Positions 12,601-24,800 of a stretch of 64,000 bases of DNA are shown one piece after another (within the stretch, counting starts at the first letter, position 1; the number at the start of each line of letters is the position of its first letter). The notes under the pieces were generated by a model that searched no databases, was not told where the DNA came from, and saw nothing but the letters and a program-made list of their open reading frames with translations. Source of the DNA: Climacteris rufus (lineage: Eukaryota > Chordata > Aves > Passeriformes > Climacteridae). Both the position numbers and the translations under genes were made by a program. Location: positions 2,326,457 through 2,390,456 of the forward strand of contig VZRZ01004300.1 of NCBI GenBank assembly GCA_013398175.1, given 5' to 3'.

Positions 12601-14059
12601 TTGAGAGTAGTAATAAAGAGTATTAGCCTGTGTCTGTATTTTCACGTAAGTTATCTGAAACCTAGCACCAACAAGTAAAAGGAATGTTTTTTGACTGCGT
12701 TCTATTTTACCTTGTGGAATAGGATGGTGGAACCTTTGTTGAGACAGGCTGGGCCCATTACCAAGTGATGTCTTACAAGTTGAATAATATTCTGTCATAA
12801 CTGCTAAAGGTAACAGGTGACCTTCCAGACACAGGATGAGGTGGCAGGCATATGAAATTAGTGTCACTGTCAAGCTGTTTGTAATCCAAGCCCTCTGCTT
12901 GGGGGGCCCAGCTTTGCAAATGGGCACATAACCAAATAGAAAGGAGCAAAGGCAGGGGGTAGGAGAAAGGATAAACAGCCCTCTTTTCCTGTCACTCCTA
13001 CCATGGATCCTCAGCAGCTCCTCTCCTGCTAGCTGACTGGAGAATTAGGAATTCAACATCTGTGCAATGTGAGTCAAAGACGTACCTGTGCCACTGCTGT
13101 GCAAGGCACGGACCATGCCAAGAGCCCAGCTGCTCTACTTCAGGTGAGCCAGGAGAGGCCATGAAAAAGAGGTGCTCCAAATCCAGGGTAATGTATGTCC
13201 GAGAACTGGACTGTCTTGCTGGGCATTAGCCCTGCTGTGTGACATGTCATTAGGCTGTCTGGTCTCTGATGCTGGGAGAAATCTTTCAGGAAACAAGGAC
13301 TGTCCACCACACCGACCTTGTTCTCTAGAGATTTCACCACTCTGCTGAAAGCTGAAAAGTACCTAATACTTATCATTGTCCAAGTCATGCAATTCAAATT
13401 ACACAACCTCTAGTGACAACAAAGCACATTTGGAGAGGGCAGATTCACTCATGATACTTCTGTTGCCAAATACTATTTGTGAAAGAACAAAATACAATGG
13501 GGTCTTGAAAAGAGTTTTAAAAAAATTTTTAAAGAAATCAGCAAAATAGTTTTTCTGCAGTTTAAAGAAGCGTCAACTGTTTTAGCGTCATATTCTGTAG
13601 CTTATCATTACTTCAGGATTTGTATTAATGTATGTTATTTTAGTTAAGGAAATGAAACATGATTTTTATCTATAAATGTCAACAGCAATAGTATTGTGTC
13701 ATTTTAAAGCAGAAAAAGCATCAAATTAAGTCTAAGAGCTGGTGAAGTCCTTATTTTTCATGATGCAAGTCATGTATTAACAGGCCTTCCTCCCCCATGT
13801 ACTATTAACTAACACTTTAATACAACTTAGCAATAATTTTCTTATGCTGAGCTTCAAACCCCTAACCTATATATTTTTTATATTGTCTCTGTAATGTTTA
13901 GTCTTGAGATATTCAGTGATGTAAGGGGAAATTTGTGGACTATTTACAAAATTCAGGCACTAAACATGTTGCTGGTGCTACGGGTTTGTTTTTCAAATGA
14001 CTTTTCAGAAATGTACTTTTTTTAACTTGTACAATTTACTATTCCTATTTTCATTGTCT
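9601..14059. other. Unique non-coding DNA, no gene seen
   Basis: AT-rich DNA with scattered short frames on both strands, the longest being minus 12481-12927 (148 codons). It has no recognisable domain, and the plus strand shows another frame over the same bases. The 12990-13200 part is less AT-rich than its surroundings. I find no repeat family that I can name. Confidence 0.5.
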
Positions 14060-14332
14060 TTATGGATGGAGACACTTGCTCTGGTGTCAGAAATACCATT
14101 GAGGCTACACTTCCTATCGGGCTTTGTTCACTCTTTGTTCGCTCTTCCCCCCACCTCCCAGACTCCAGTAAAATACAGTTCAGTGTTTGGGATTTCCCAT
14201 TCATCCCGATTAAAACAAAGCCAGCAAAGTTTCCCCCACCAAACTGTGTGCCTGTTTTGAAGAGGCGGCAGCCACCAGCTTTGGTTTTGTCAGGGATGAA
14301 AAGAGGGCATCGCAGCTGTAAGGCAGCGCAGA

Positions 14333-14354
14333 CGTGTGAAATGGGTTTCACACG
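14333..14354. repeat. Perfect 9-bp inverted repeat with 4-base loop
   Basis: CGTGTGAAA (14333-14341) is followed by TGGG and by its exact reverse complement TTTCACACG (14346-14354). The arms contain GTGTGAAA, close to the T-box half-site GGTGTGAAA, here in the everted order. It can also form a short hairpin. Confidence 0.9.
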
Positions 14355-14599
14355 CTGCTCAGCTACCAGTGGGGTGGCCATGTATGATTCAGTCTGCGCT
14401 GAGTCTAGAAAAGGAAAAGCCTTCAAAGCCACGCCAGCCATCACCTCTTACAAACCCTAAGTACCCCTTTTGACTGCCGTTGCTTTGCTGAAAATAACAC
14501 ATTTAGTCATTTGTCATAATTATAAGAGTCCCAGTGACAAGGAATGCGGGCCCACCTCTCAGCCCTGCCAGGATGGGGATAATGCCGACAGCGGGGGAC

Positions 14600-14625
14600 G
14601 GCTGCTGCCCGCAGACGCAGCAGCC
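14600..14625. repeat. Perfect 9-bp GC-rich inverted repeat with 8-base loop
   Basis: GGCTGCTGC (14600-14608) and its exact reverse complement GCAGCAGCC (14617-14625) flank an 8-base loop. The stem is mostly G-C pairs, so it would be stable in RNA or single-stranded DNA. It lies in the CpG-dense part of the island. Confidence 0.9.
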
Positions 14626-14760
14626 CTGCCAGCGACACTCCCGCCCAAAGGTCACGCCTGCCCTTGGCCAGAAGCTCGACCCAGATGATTGATAGGCTCA
14701 CAGCAAAACTAATAATTTCACAGATCTTCATTTCCATTCATCTTCCTAACATGAAATTTA

Positions 14761-15575
14761 TCTCAGTGTGAAGGATCCTGGTCATGCAGCAGTAAATTGG
14801 TGAGCCAGAAACCTATTACAGCCTCAGAGGTGCCACTCAAACCTTCCAGGCCCCATCCCCCACCCCAGCCCTCTTTAAGGTCTTGCTTTCTGTAAGTATT
14901 TCCCAAAGACAAACAAAGGCCATATTCCTTTGTGTCCAGATATTGTACTTTTAAGCATTACCTGCAAAACTCAACCGACCTTATCCAATTTGCTCTCTCA
15001 GCCACTCAGTGTGAACATCGGTGTTATTGCATGTTTCTGTGACTCACAAATGTCTAATATTACTAGAAATATCCATTCAAACACCTTTTTGATAAGAAGG
15101 ACATAAACATACCTTTTTCTTTCCTCTGTCAGTTACCTATACACCTCAAGATTTTTGCACCAAGCATTGTTTTCTCACACAAGGAAGACCTTCCGCACTC
15201 CCAATCAAATTCAGAGTACTTCAGCAGTGTGAGTGAAGACTCCTGCAAGGTTTGCTACACTTGCCAGAAAACTTCTTCAGAAAAACATACACCCCACGTG
15301 TGCATCAAGTAAATATGGGGAGAGGCAAGTCAAAGCAGTAGAAGGTGAAACATCCTGGTTTCAGGGGGCATGTGTGAAGGGTATCTGTGCAACTTGAAGT
15401 TATACCTAGTTTCTTCGGAAAGTAGTGAAAGAACAGAAGGCAAATTGTTTGAATTTCTATATTTCCCTCTATTCCACCCCACAAACAAACATTCATCAAA
15501 AGATGCTTTGTTTGCAAATGAAGTACCAGTGAACACTTGGGGGAGGTGACAACAGGGGAAAGAAGTCATGGATGG
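14761..15575. other. Unique non-coding DNA
   Basis: No gene, repeat family or motif cluster that I can support. Confidence 0.5.
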
Positions 15576-15600
15576 ACACACACACACACACACACACACA
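15576..15600. repeat. (CA)n dinucleotide microsatellite
   Basis: Twelve and a half uninterrupted AC units. A T then interrupts the array and a short ACACA follows. Likely polymorphic in length. Confidence 0.97.
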
Positions 15601-15605
15601 TACAC

Positions 15606-16222
15606 AAATAGAGTCAGTTCTAAACAAGGACTTCAGGACATGGTCACCACATGCTGAAATGCTTCAAGACCCACTTGCTTTAAGCTGATGTTCCTTGGTC
15701 TCTTAAGCCAACACAACTGGCTGCCAGCGTGCCCCAATTCTCTAGAGCTTACAGACCAAGATGTAGGAAATGTGTATACACAAACAGGAACAAAAAATTC
15801 TGTCAAACACTTTCTTTGTTCATTTGGGATACAGCTTACATGTACCTCAGCATGCCTGATGGGGAGCCAAAAGTGCTCTGGACAGCTGCATGCCTCTGAC
15901 AGCCTAAAACTCTGATCAAACCACACTTGAATTTTTATTTACTTGAATCATTCACTTTTCAATCTTTCTTATTTACCAGGTAAGGAGTAGGCTCTGAGGT
16001 TTACTTCCTTATTGTGGAAAACACTTTCAACTCTATTTACAAATCTTCAATTAGTCAAATTTGGTATTAATAATCTATCACGGAGTAGCATCTTCTTTTG
16101 CAAATAGTCAGCAGAATTAGCCTACTCGTGAAAAAAGGTCTTGGTTTGCACAAGTAAATATTGCAGACTTAGAAACTGCGCTATCAAAACCTTGGTGGCT
16201 ACATCCTTATGGCTTTACTTGC
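15606..16222. other. Unique non-coding DNA
   Basis: Overlapping short frames on both strands (15633-15926 minus, 15688-15915 plus), none recognisable. No repeat seen. Confidence 0.5.
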
Positions 16223-16254
16223 CTTTTTTTCCTTTTTTTTTTTTTCTTTTTCAG
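16223..16254 (+). other. Polypyrimidine tract ending in CAG (splice-acceptor look-alike)
   Basis: About 28 pyrimidines, almost all T with four C, run directly into CAG (AG at 16253-16254). This is an excellent match to a 3' splice site. No clear donor or coding exon follows within the next 100 bases. It may simply be a degraded T run. Confidence 0.3.
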
Positions 16255-18917
16255 CCTAATTCTTTGTTCAAACTTGTGTTGAACTCACATGTAGCATCAA
16301 CATGTAGCATAACATGTCTGAGGTCAGGATCCCACTATTTTGCCGAACGCTAGGATGTCTCATAAGATGTTACCAGACAAGCAGCATTAAATGACAAGAA
16401 ACACGCAAAGACCAAAGAACGAGCTCAGTCTTTTTTCACTATAGCAAAAATGCTGTCTGCTCAGACTATCAAAAGATCCAGCTTTATCCTCCCAAGTGTG
16501 TTTCTGTTTTGCTAATTGCACTACTTTCTTGTAGCTCATCCACAATGAATAAAACTTTCTTTTAATTTAGAAAGTGGTCTGATGCTCTATTTTTACTGCA
16601 AGGAAAACAATCGATTTCCCCTCCCCCTAGCAAAAGCCAGTGCAGAACCCAGTCCCTGGCAGCTGCTGCTGACTTTAAGCACCATATATAAGGTATTAAA
16701 CCACCCACTTTATGTTCTAATAACATTAACAGTCTCACATGAACCAGGACATTCAGGTTAAAGCTGAAATTCTCTCCTTAAGTCACCACATTGTGTCTAG
16801 GTACAGTATTGCAGCACTTAATCAGGGGGCCTCAGAGCAGTGGGGGGTTCATACCATATGTGCTATAATACCTAAGCACAGCGGGGTGAGTTAAGGACAG
16901 AGTTTTAGACTTAACTCTGAATTTCTTAGGTTCTGTCAGGACCATGCTTAATGTTTTTGAAAAAAAAAATTGCATTGTGTGTGTCTGGAGAGTTACTTTC
17001 TTCTTAAAAAAAAAAAAAGGAAAAAAGGACAAGTTGTGGGGGTGGGATACAAGTGAGGATGATTTTTCAGGAAAAGATAAAAGCAGGTATAAAATGCCAA
17101 CCATCTAAAATGTATGCATGGACATGGTGATATTCTACAAATATTTATACAACTTTCAAACACACTAACTTAATCCAGATGACTCTAATAAAGCTATATT
17201 AAAAATACCCTTTCAACACAAAATTTATAGTTTTTAAGCCATTTAGTTGTTATATCGTGTTTGATTTTCTTAGCATCTTCTTCAAGACCCTAGCCTAGAG
17301 TTTGGTGAGCACTGCCAAATACACTCTCTAATGAGATGCTTACATTTTAAAAATCAATAGTATTTGTGCTAGGTTTGTGCTTCTTTTTGGCAACCCTGTT
17401 CCAAATACATATTTGCTGTATATTAACTTTCATATTCAAAACTGATCCTCATAGAAACCCCATAAAACAATCTGCAAGATGGTTAAGAGAATAAACTTGA
17501 CAATGTAACATGGAGTTTTCCTAGGGCAGCTTTATTTCCAGGTCCTATCACAGGCAGACTGAAAAATAGACCGTTTCTTATTAATGCAACAGAAAATAAA
17601 AGATATTTAAACATACAGCAACTACACCTCCTCAGATCTAAAAATGAAAAGTAGCAGATGTTGAACCAAAATTGTACAGCCAATGTTAGTTTCTGGAAAC
17701 AACACTTCTACAAGGTACATCTCATCTGTGGTTATGGTGAAGCTTTTTTGTGTGTTTTAAGCAGTTTTCAGTATCACCTAGGCATCTACTATCCATACAG
17801 AAAAGTGGCAAAGTAAATTTCCACAGCATACTACTTTCACTGGCCCTTGAATCAAAATCCTTTTCAGAAGTAAAGGGCAGCTAGTTTGCTAGAATTGTGT
17901 ATTATGTTGCATCCTTTGCAAGGGAAATCAATTGAACAGAATATTAGCACCATTGAAGGACTGTTGCCTTTCTCTCGCTAACACAGGTTTGGTGTAAGAT
18001 CTCACATACTATACTGTACCTTAGCAAACAACCATCAACTTGCCTGACGACTTTTAATGTGGGAAAGCAGCAAGGTCTAGAGGGAATGTCTGAGAAAGAC
18101 ATGTGAAACACACCCTCAAGAGCAATCCCCAGTGAAGATACAAGCTCGCCTCTTCCGAGAAGAGCTCATTAAAAACCAGCAGATCTCAGTGGTTTTGTTG
18201 CAAACCAATCAACCTGAACCTGCAAAGGAGTCTGACCTCGCCCAGATTCATGCGTCTTCTATTTTGGACTTTACCTGGTAGTGATAAGAATTGATTTAAA
18301 TGATTCTAAAATTAGCACTGAACATCAAAGAACGGTTACAGCACGTCTCGGCAATGTCGCAGTTTTACACATTTTGCTGTTCTCTGTGTGTGTGTGTTCT
18401 CTAATTGAAAAAGTGTAACCCTTAAATCCAGGAATCGGTGACTGAGTTAACTTTCCTCCTGGAGGAGTGGTTGGAAATTGACTTCCTCATAAGTGAGGTT
18501 GTTACCCTGGGATGCAGGTGGAAACCAGAGTGTAGTTCTCATAAAGTTAACAAGATCATTTTGCTGGGCTCTGGCCTCATGTAATTTAACTCACCTATTG
18601 CCAGTGAAGGTAGATAACATTCTCTGCCACTACAGATCAGCCCTCCAAAAAGAGAGCAGTGATCTTTTGGAGTTTTAACCCACCAAAGATGAATTGATTA
18701 AAAATGTCCCAAATCATTAGAAACAGAAGAGGTTTAAAAAAAAGGAGTATAAATCTAAATCCTTTATAGTAGTGTAATAAAGCATTTTTACAGGAAGATC
18801 TAAACACACTCATATAACAACAACACAGTCAGACAGCACCAAAACCATAGACATCACACTAAGTTACTAATCCAGAAAGAAGCCACCCCTATGTCTTGTT
18901 TTTATCTTTAACACCTT
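16255..18917. other. Unique non-coding DNA
   Basis: A small local tandem repeat of ACATGTAGCAT-like units lies at 16288-16316. A and T runs occur near 16960-17020. Otherwise there is no gene or recognised repeat. Confidence 0.5.
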
Positions 18918-19460
18918 CTAGCTTCTTTTCCTCACACGTCTACACTCTCTGCTTTTAGGCTGGAAGAAACTGTGAAGTGGTAAAAGAACTTTGTGCTCAT
19001 AAAGGTTTGATGACTCGACCATCTGGCTGGGAATGCTCATAAAGGAAGCCCTGCAGAGGTTAAGGAGGTCAGAGACTACACAAGGAGGGACTGAGGTGGG
19101 TCCCAGCACTTCTCTGGCACCCAAATTCTGTCCCACTGGTAATAAGGTGCTCTCGCCAACCTCCAAAGAGAAGTGTGTCCATGGACCAGTGACAAACATT
19201 GCTTCTTCTTCTTGCTCACTTTCATAATTCTGCGGAAACATAAAGGAAATCTCTCTGCCCATATCACACTGTAATCGCTTCCATCCTCTACCAGTGCTCA
19301 GCTCATTAACAAGTGACCTGAAGGCAGGGGAAAAAACCCACAAGTTTTGTATAATGGAGCCTTGCTGTGTAGTGACTATAAAAGTAAACAGGCCTGGTTC
19401 ACTGAAAAAAGAAAAGGAAAAAACAAAAAAGAAAAAATACAGAACTGTTCCCTTAAACAA
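18918..19460 (-). other. Longest non-repeat ORF, 180 codons, probably chance
   Basis: The frame is open for 180 codons on the minus strand. Its first part is a Phe/Ser-rich stretch produced by an A-rich run (19400-19440), and the rest has no domain, motif or repeat that I recognise. Plus-strand and other minus-strand frames overlap it (19033-19227, 19076-19267). No good Kozak context, splice sites or codon bias single it out. It could be a decayed exon or retrocopy, but I give it no function and lean to chance. Confidence 0.15.
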
Positions 19461-20366
19461 TTAAATGTCTGATTTTAAAAACTAGCTACATGACAGGTAT
19501 CTCAGTAATACATGCTAGCATTTTCCGTGCTATGTGCCCAAAAAGCATATATTTAAAACCTGTACACACAAAGTTGTAGGCTTCTGCTGTACTGATTGCC
19601 CTGGCAGCAGATAAGTGCCCAGCATCAGGTTTATGAATTGCAGGCTTCATTAGTCTTAAAATGGTAACAAAGGAAGATGCGTCCTAAAAAGTGTCATCCT
19701 TCATCTGAGAGGGTAGTGCCTGACACATTAGGAATCTATATGCTCAATTAACCACTGGCAGGCTCATTTTTTCTGTGCCTCTCACTCAGTCTCTCCCCCC
19801 ACCCTTGTTCCTCACCACTCCACCCTTCCTTCTGACTGAATCCTTCAGCCCTTGCATAGATAGCCTCGACTATATGCAATCACTCAATTACAGAGTGGCT
19901 TGAGGGATTACATTTGGCTGCTACTTGTTCTCTACCAATTTCCTGTGAAAAGCCAAATAATCTTATTGCTGTCTTTTGCTTTTAATTACCAAAAGTGAAT
20001 ACAGTCAGATCCTTTGTCTTTAAAAGTTAGTTCACAAATTCAAAATCTGTCTTGGAAATCAAAATAGTTTGATGATTAAACTGTAATACGTGTTCATAGC
20101 TCTTAAGGTCCAGAATATTTCCTGAGGAAGCAAAGTCACATATACATTCTTCCATAAATTATTTTTTTTAATCAGTCTGAGATCAGTTGGTGAATCCAAC
20201 ATTTGAATCTCTTCCTTCCCTCTCTGTTATTTAAATGTATCCTTAGTTATCCAGGAAGCCTTACAGAAAAATTTTTTGCAGTCACAGATTTGAGTGGGAG
20301 GAATAAACAGGTGAAAAAAACCCACCAAAAGTAAATAAGAGAGGGAAAGTTAACAGGTAGGGAACA
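19461..20366. other. Unique non-coding DNA, motif-rich in part
   Basis: 19730-20010 holds several TAAT/ATTA words in a pattern seen in developmental enhancers, but nothing specific can be called. No coding or repeat signal. Confidence 0.4.
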
Positions 20367-20512
20367 CAGCCAATCAGAACAGAAAGACAGTGTCCTAAAT
20401 GTTTAATCCTCCATAACTATTAGCATACACATGATTAACTGTATAGTAGACCTGATTAAGTGTGTCTGTACATTATGCTAATCCCTGCATGCTGATTGGC
20501 TGACCTGATTAA
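20367..20512. promoter_or_regulatory. Cluster of CCAAT and TGATTAA motifs, candidate enhancer
   Basis: CAGCCAATCAG (20367-20377) and its exact reverse complement CTGATTGGCTG (20492-20502) are 11-bp inverted copies, each with an NF-Y-type CCAAT core. Between and beside them GACCTGATTAA occurs twice in direct orientation (20449-20459 and 20502-20512). A further ATGATTAA lies near 20431, and ATGCTAAT, an octamer-like word, near 20475. Such symmetry inside 150 bp is more than I would expect from random AT-rich DNA. The factors named are those known to bind such words; occupancy and target gene are unknown. Confidence 0.35.
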
Positions 20513-21720
20513 TGGCCCACCAGACTTTGTGCTGGGATGGAAGGATGATGTGCCGCTCTCACTGCCTCCCTGCAAAGAAAGCAGGGAAAATAAGAGAGCA
20601 GTGTACAGCCAATTACCCAACGCACAGCAAAGAAAGGGGACAAGAAGCAGAGGTCATACTCCTTGTGCCTCAACACTAAGTTAGAGACATAAAGTTTAAA
20701 AGAATGAAATTGCTTTTCCAGTTTTGTTTATTAATATTTAAGCCTGTCATTAATGTTATTTTTGGGTGCAGTTCAGATGTTCCTGTATTCAAGAGTTTGC
20801 CCATGCTTCCTTCTGTATAAATCACAGCACCCATATGCATGGGACACCTGCCACAGGAAAATAGAAACACTCTGCATTAACTACCTTTAAAAAGCTTTCC
20901 AAAAAACTACATGATCACCAGTCTTGGATGACCACATCTTCCTAAAGGCACAGAACATGCAATTTTTAACCACACTTTTAAGGCAAATTGTTTCACCTTT
21001 TAAGGACCAATTCAAAACATTTCTGAAGCCTACAGAAAATACGTAGTCTCCTGGAGAAACTTCAGTGATGGTCTTGGAACTGTGTGGTTAAGTGCTCTAA
21101 AGACAAGCATTTGAGGATGCAATTCATTGATGCCCCTTCTCTGTCTGTCTGTAAAAACAGATGACATATATTTAGCTGTGCACTCCTGCCTGTTATTGAG
21201 TTATTGACACTGAAAGTCAGCAGTCTTATTAAGCTGAAAGGACTTGCTAAATGGCCTCAATAGAAGCTTAATGTTTAGACAAAAAAGTTAAAACAGACCC
21301 TTGTCTCTTTCTCCCTCAAACATACCCTATGTATGGCACTAAGCAGACATCTAGCATCTAACAAAGTAAAAATGCACATGCATTTTAAAAATATGAAGTG
21401 TCTAGGAAGTCTGTGTAATATTGATACACACCATCTGTTCTAGGTCAGGTATGTAAACTTTTTTAGCCGTGTACATTTATCCAGAGCAACTTAAGGGGAT
21501 TAAACCTCTGGCCTTTAAAGTGCTGAATAGCTTTTCTTGAGTTACTTGAATGAGGTATTCACGTGAGGTCAATCTAGTTATAATGGGTCAAATTTAACAG
21601 CTGCTGTTGGCACAAGTTTGGTCTGTGGCAATAAGTCTAGAATTTGCTCCCACAAAATGTGGTTGTCGCAAGCGCCCAAGGAATCAGAGCATAGCAGTGC
21701 CAAAGTAGGGAGCTCAGACT
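20513..21720. other. Unique non-coding DNA
   Basis: AT-rich DNA without recognisable gene or repeat. Confidence 0.5.
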
Positions 21721-21724
21721 GTTA

Positions 21725-21826
21725 GTCACACCAGTCACACCAGTTAGACTGGTAGAGATTTGTAAGCCAGTGTGTGGAGACTTTAAAATGCAGAAGACCT
21801 CAGGACCTCAGGTGCCTCAGGACCTG
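21725..21826. repeat. Short local repeats and palindrome
   Basis: AGTCACACC is repeated in tandem at 21725-21741. ACCAGT-TAG-ACTGGT (21739-21753) is a perfect 6-bp inverted repeat. CCTCAGG occurs three times within 21798-21821. These are small, local, non-family repeats of unknown meaning. Confidence 0.7.
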
Positions 21827-24800
21827 TGGAAACGTGTGTTCATTGAACACAGGCAGTATTGGTGTGGGAGACTGACTCAGCCCTTCTCTTTCATCTTATG
21901 ATGCAAGTCATGGCAACATGTCTGTAAGAAAGTGTTTTACACAAAGACAACCTAGAGAGAATCCAAAACTCCAATGACATGTGTGACGTATTTTTCATTC
22001 ACAAAATTTTATTGAGTGGGTGAATCTCTTATTCTTATGTAGTTCTGGCAATTAATTATTTTCTATGGAATGATTCAAGGCATATTTATTTTCAGAATTA
22101 GTAATAGGTTCCTGGATGCTTAGGTTACCTATATAATACATCAGAATAATAAAAGTCTCAGATAAATTGTTCGCAAATCCATACACTGAGGACAGAGTTG
22201 CCTAGAGCTAGCCAATATGGAATGCAGCAGAAGAATGTATGTCTTAAGCATTCCTTCCTGACAAACAGAGATCTAAGTTTTGTGGAAAAATACCCTTTTT
22301 TCTTTCCTGTGGTCTCCAGCCCAGAATCTTTAATTAAAGGTAGTTGTCCACATCTGCTGCTTGCATAGAGCAGGCTCATTCTATCACAGTGTGGAAGTGA
22401 TGGATGCATGTGTAACTGATCCTCTAAAAAACTTCAAATTAAATACAATATTCTTTACAATAATCTATTTAAATCCACAACTGTTCAAGGGTTGGGTGAG
22501 CAGCAGACAGGTGAATACTTTTGCAAATATTTCCCTAGTTATGCATTTCTTCTTCAATGGTTTCATTAAAGTGTCATCTCAGTTAAATACTCTCATGTGG
22601 TTGGGTCAGACCCCCTTGCCTAGAATAGGCCTATCTATGCTAGGTCAGAGACAGGTTCAAGTCCCATCAAAGCCTGAGAAACTTAAACTTCACATCTTTC
22701 AACTTTTCAAGGTTAAATAGTTTGTGGTGGAGTAAAAAGGAATATCCTTCCCGTGAGCAGATAGTCACTGTCAAGTACTTGACCTTAAGGTGTGAGTCAG
22801 GTATGCTCAGACTGTCATCACCTGGTCTTGCACCTGAGCTCCAGGGAGGTGAGGAGCTCTCTAAGTACTTTGTGAGTCCAGGTGTCTCCTGGGTTGGCAG
22901 TGGCAGAGTATCTGGGACCTAGAAATCCTACTTCACCCTACTTTGGATGTGCAAGTCATTACTGTTTTCTAGCAACAAAAATCCATCCACATCACAAAAT
23001 ACAGAAAACAAAAATATATACCCGTATCTCAAAGGAATTTTCTTGGAGTTGCAGGGAAGATCACAACTTAATTTGACCTCGTACTTGATAAAGTTACCTT
23101 TACCAGCATGCCAAGCCTACCAAGGCATACAGTCAGTAAAATTCCCAGTTCCTGTGAATTTCAGCTTTTACTAAGTGAACGAATTTCTAATGCCTTGCAA
23201 AAATAGTAAGGCTGATTTGTAGAAATATTTAGCAACCACCTTCTGAATTTAAGGAAGCAGTATTAGGTTAACCTCCAGAGAGATGCAAAAAAATGCTCCT
23301 CTTTCAGTTTTCTGCTAAAAAGGTATAACAGTTTGTGGCTCTGCTTTTGTCAGATAGAGATGCAAAAGTAATAATTTGCAGTGTGATTTTTAAGGATAGA
23401 GTTGATTTATGTCTAAGAAAACAAGCAGATTACTTACTTAATGTGCTTCATACAGATCTCTGCTTCTGGTTACAGGAGGTAAAAAATAATTTCCTCTGAG
23501 ATGTATGGCACAGAACAGGTGCAGCTCCATTTTAAACATGATATTTTGTTGATTTACCAGACCAAGAGTTCATGAAGTAGGAAATATGCACATGAGCTAC
23601 CTTTATCAAAAGTTGCTACAAAGTGGCCAATGCTTTCTCTGTGCAACTTGTAGATTTTTTAGCTCAAGTGGAAGCACTGCTTTGAATGGACACAGCAAGT
23701 GTGGCCAGATGTCGATATGAGCAAAGACTTCTCAGAGAGCAATTTACTAGAGAAAAGTCTACCTCTCTTTACTTGAAAAAGTAACAGGCAGATTATTAGT
23801 TTATTTGCAGTTCTTGAGTCATTAGCTTTCTTTACTCTGTGGCTGAATCACAATTATTCAAATTTTATCTGAGTCCTGTAAGTATTTTGACACTTTTTTT
23901 CATCGAAGAAAGAGGCACCAACACAGTTCTGCTGCAAACACCTCAAGGAACCATATGTGTGTATTTAGCAAATGCCCAGTCAATACTGCAAGTACTTTTG
24001 TGCTAGTATATTTGCTTCTAAAACATGATGATGAGGCTTTGTAGCTTTTTAACTGTGGTTTTATCTGTGTCCAAGAAGGAGGTATTTGAAACTCAGAATC
24101 AAAGTTTTAGTTTAAGTAGTAAAACAGTTACTCAGCCTATGTGCATTTCCAAAACTCCACCAGTCCTCCTGGAAAATTAGATAATCCAACAGTCTTGGAA
24201 CCCTTCCCAAAGGAATTTCACTGTCTTCTGTGTTTATGCTGTGGTTTTATCACACAGTTGCTTCTTCACTTGTGAGGGGAGACTTTATTTTAAAACACTT
24301 ATCCTTTTGTGAGGCAAGAAGAAGAAACCAAGGGGTGAAAATTCCGAAGCCAAGGAATTCCTTACAAGGAATGCCTTCAGGGCAGTGTCCTGGTGTTTAA
24401 CCCTGGGATTAATTTGTTTGGATATTTCAGGTGACTGGGTTGTTGAAACATAACAAAAATGAATGAGGTGGGCTTTTAAACAACTAAAACCCCTGCAGGT
24501 TCAAGGTTTGAAAACTATGAGGGAAAAGCACGACAGCAAGCAGAGGAGATTAACCAATTTTTAAACAAAGTATTGTGATCACTTAAGAACGTATTATTTC
24601 AAACAGAAATCAGATTTTGCTGAAGAACGTAATATATATTGCAGGAGTACAGAAGGGGTGCATCAGGAATCCCTAAAATTCCAATTATTTTATCCTAATA
24701 TGTGAACTCATCCAGGCCATGAGCAGATCTTAAAATTTTGATCACAACGAAGAATTTATGCAACAAAAAGAACAGTCACACTGGCACTAATCCAGGATAA

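Larger units (their letters stand above)
14060..14760. other. GC-richer island, candidate regulatory or conserved non-coding element
   Basis: This stretch stands out from the AT-rich background, most strongly at 14548-14685, where CpG dinucleotides cluster. It holds two perfect 9-bp inverted repeats with short loops (14333-14354 and 14600-14625). Plus and minus frames of similar length overlap here (14062-14460 plus, 14022-14444 minus), which is typical of locally raised GC rather than of a coding exon. No domain is recognisable. A distal enhancer, a small CpG island or a non-coding exon would all fit. Which of these applies cannot be told from one sequence. Confidence 0.35.

Noticed and set aside
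14022..14460. Overlapping 132- and 140-codon ORFs as a coding exon
   Set aside because: Both strands are open over the same bases, as expected where raised GC lowers stop frequency; neither has a recognisable domain.
18918..19460. 180-codon minus-strand ORF as a gene
   Set aside because: No recognisable domain, first part is translated A/T-rich low-complexity sequence, other frames overlap, and no splice or promoter evidence. Kept only as a low-confidence entry.
22595..22665. tRNA or tRNA-derived SINE suggested by a B-box-like GGTTCAAGTCC and an upstream TGGTTGGGTCAGA
   Set aside because: No cloverleaf can be paired around the boxes, and I find no second copy of the sequence in the window.
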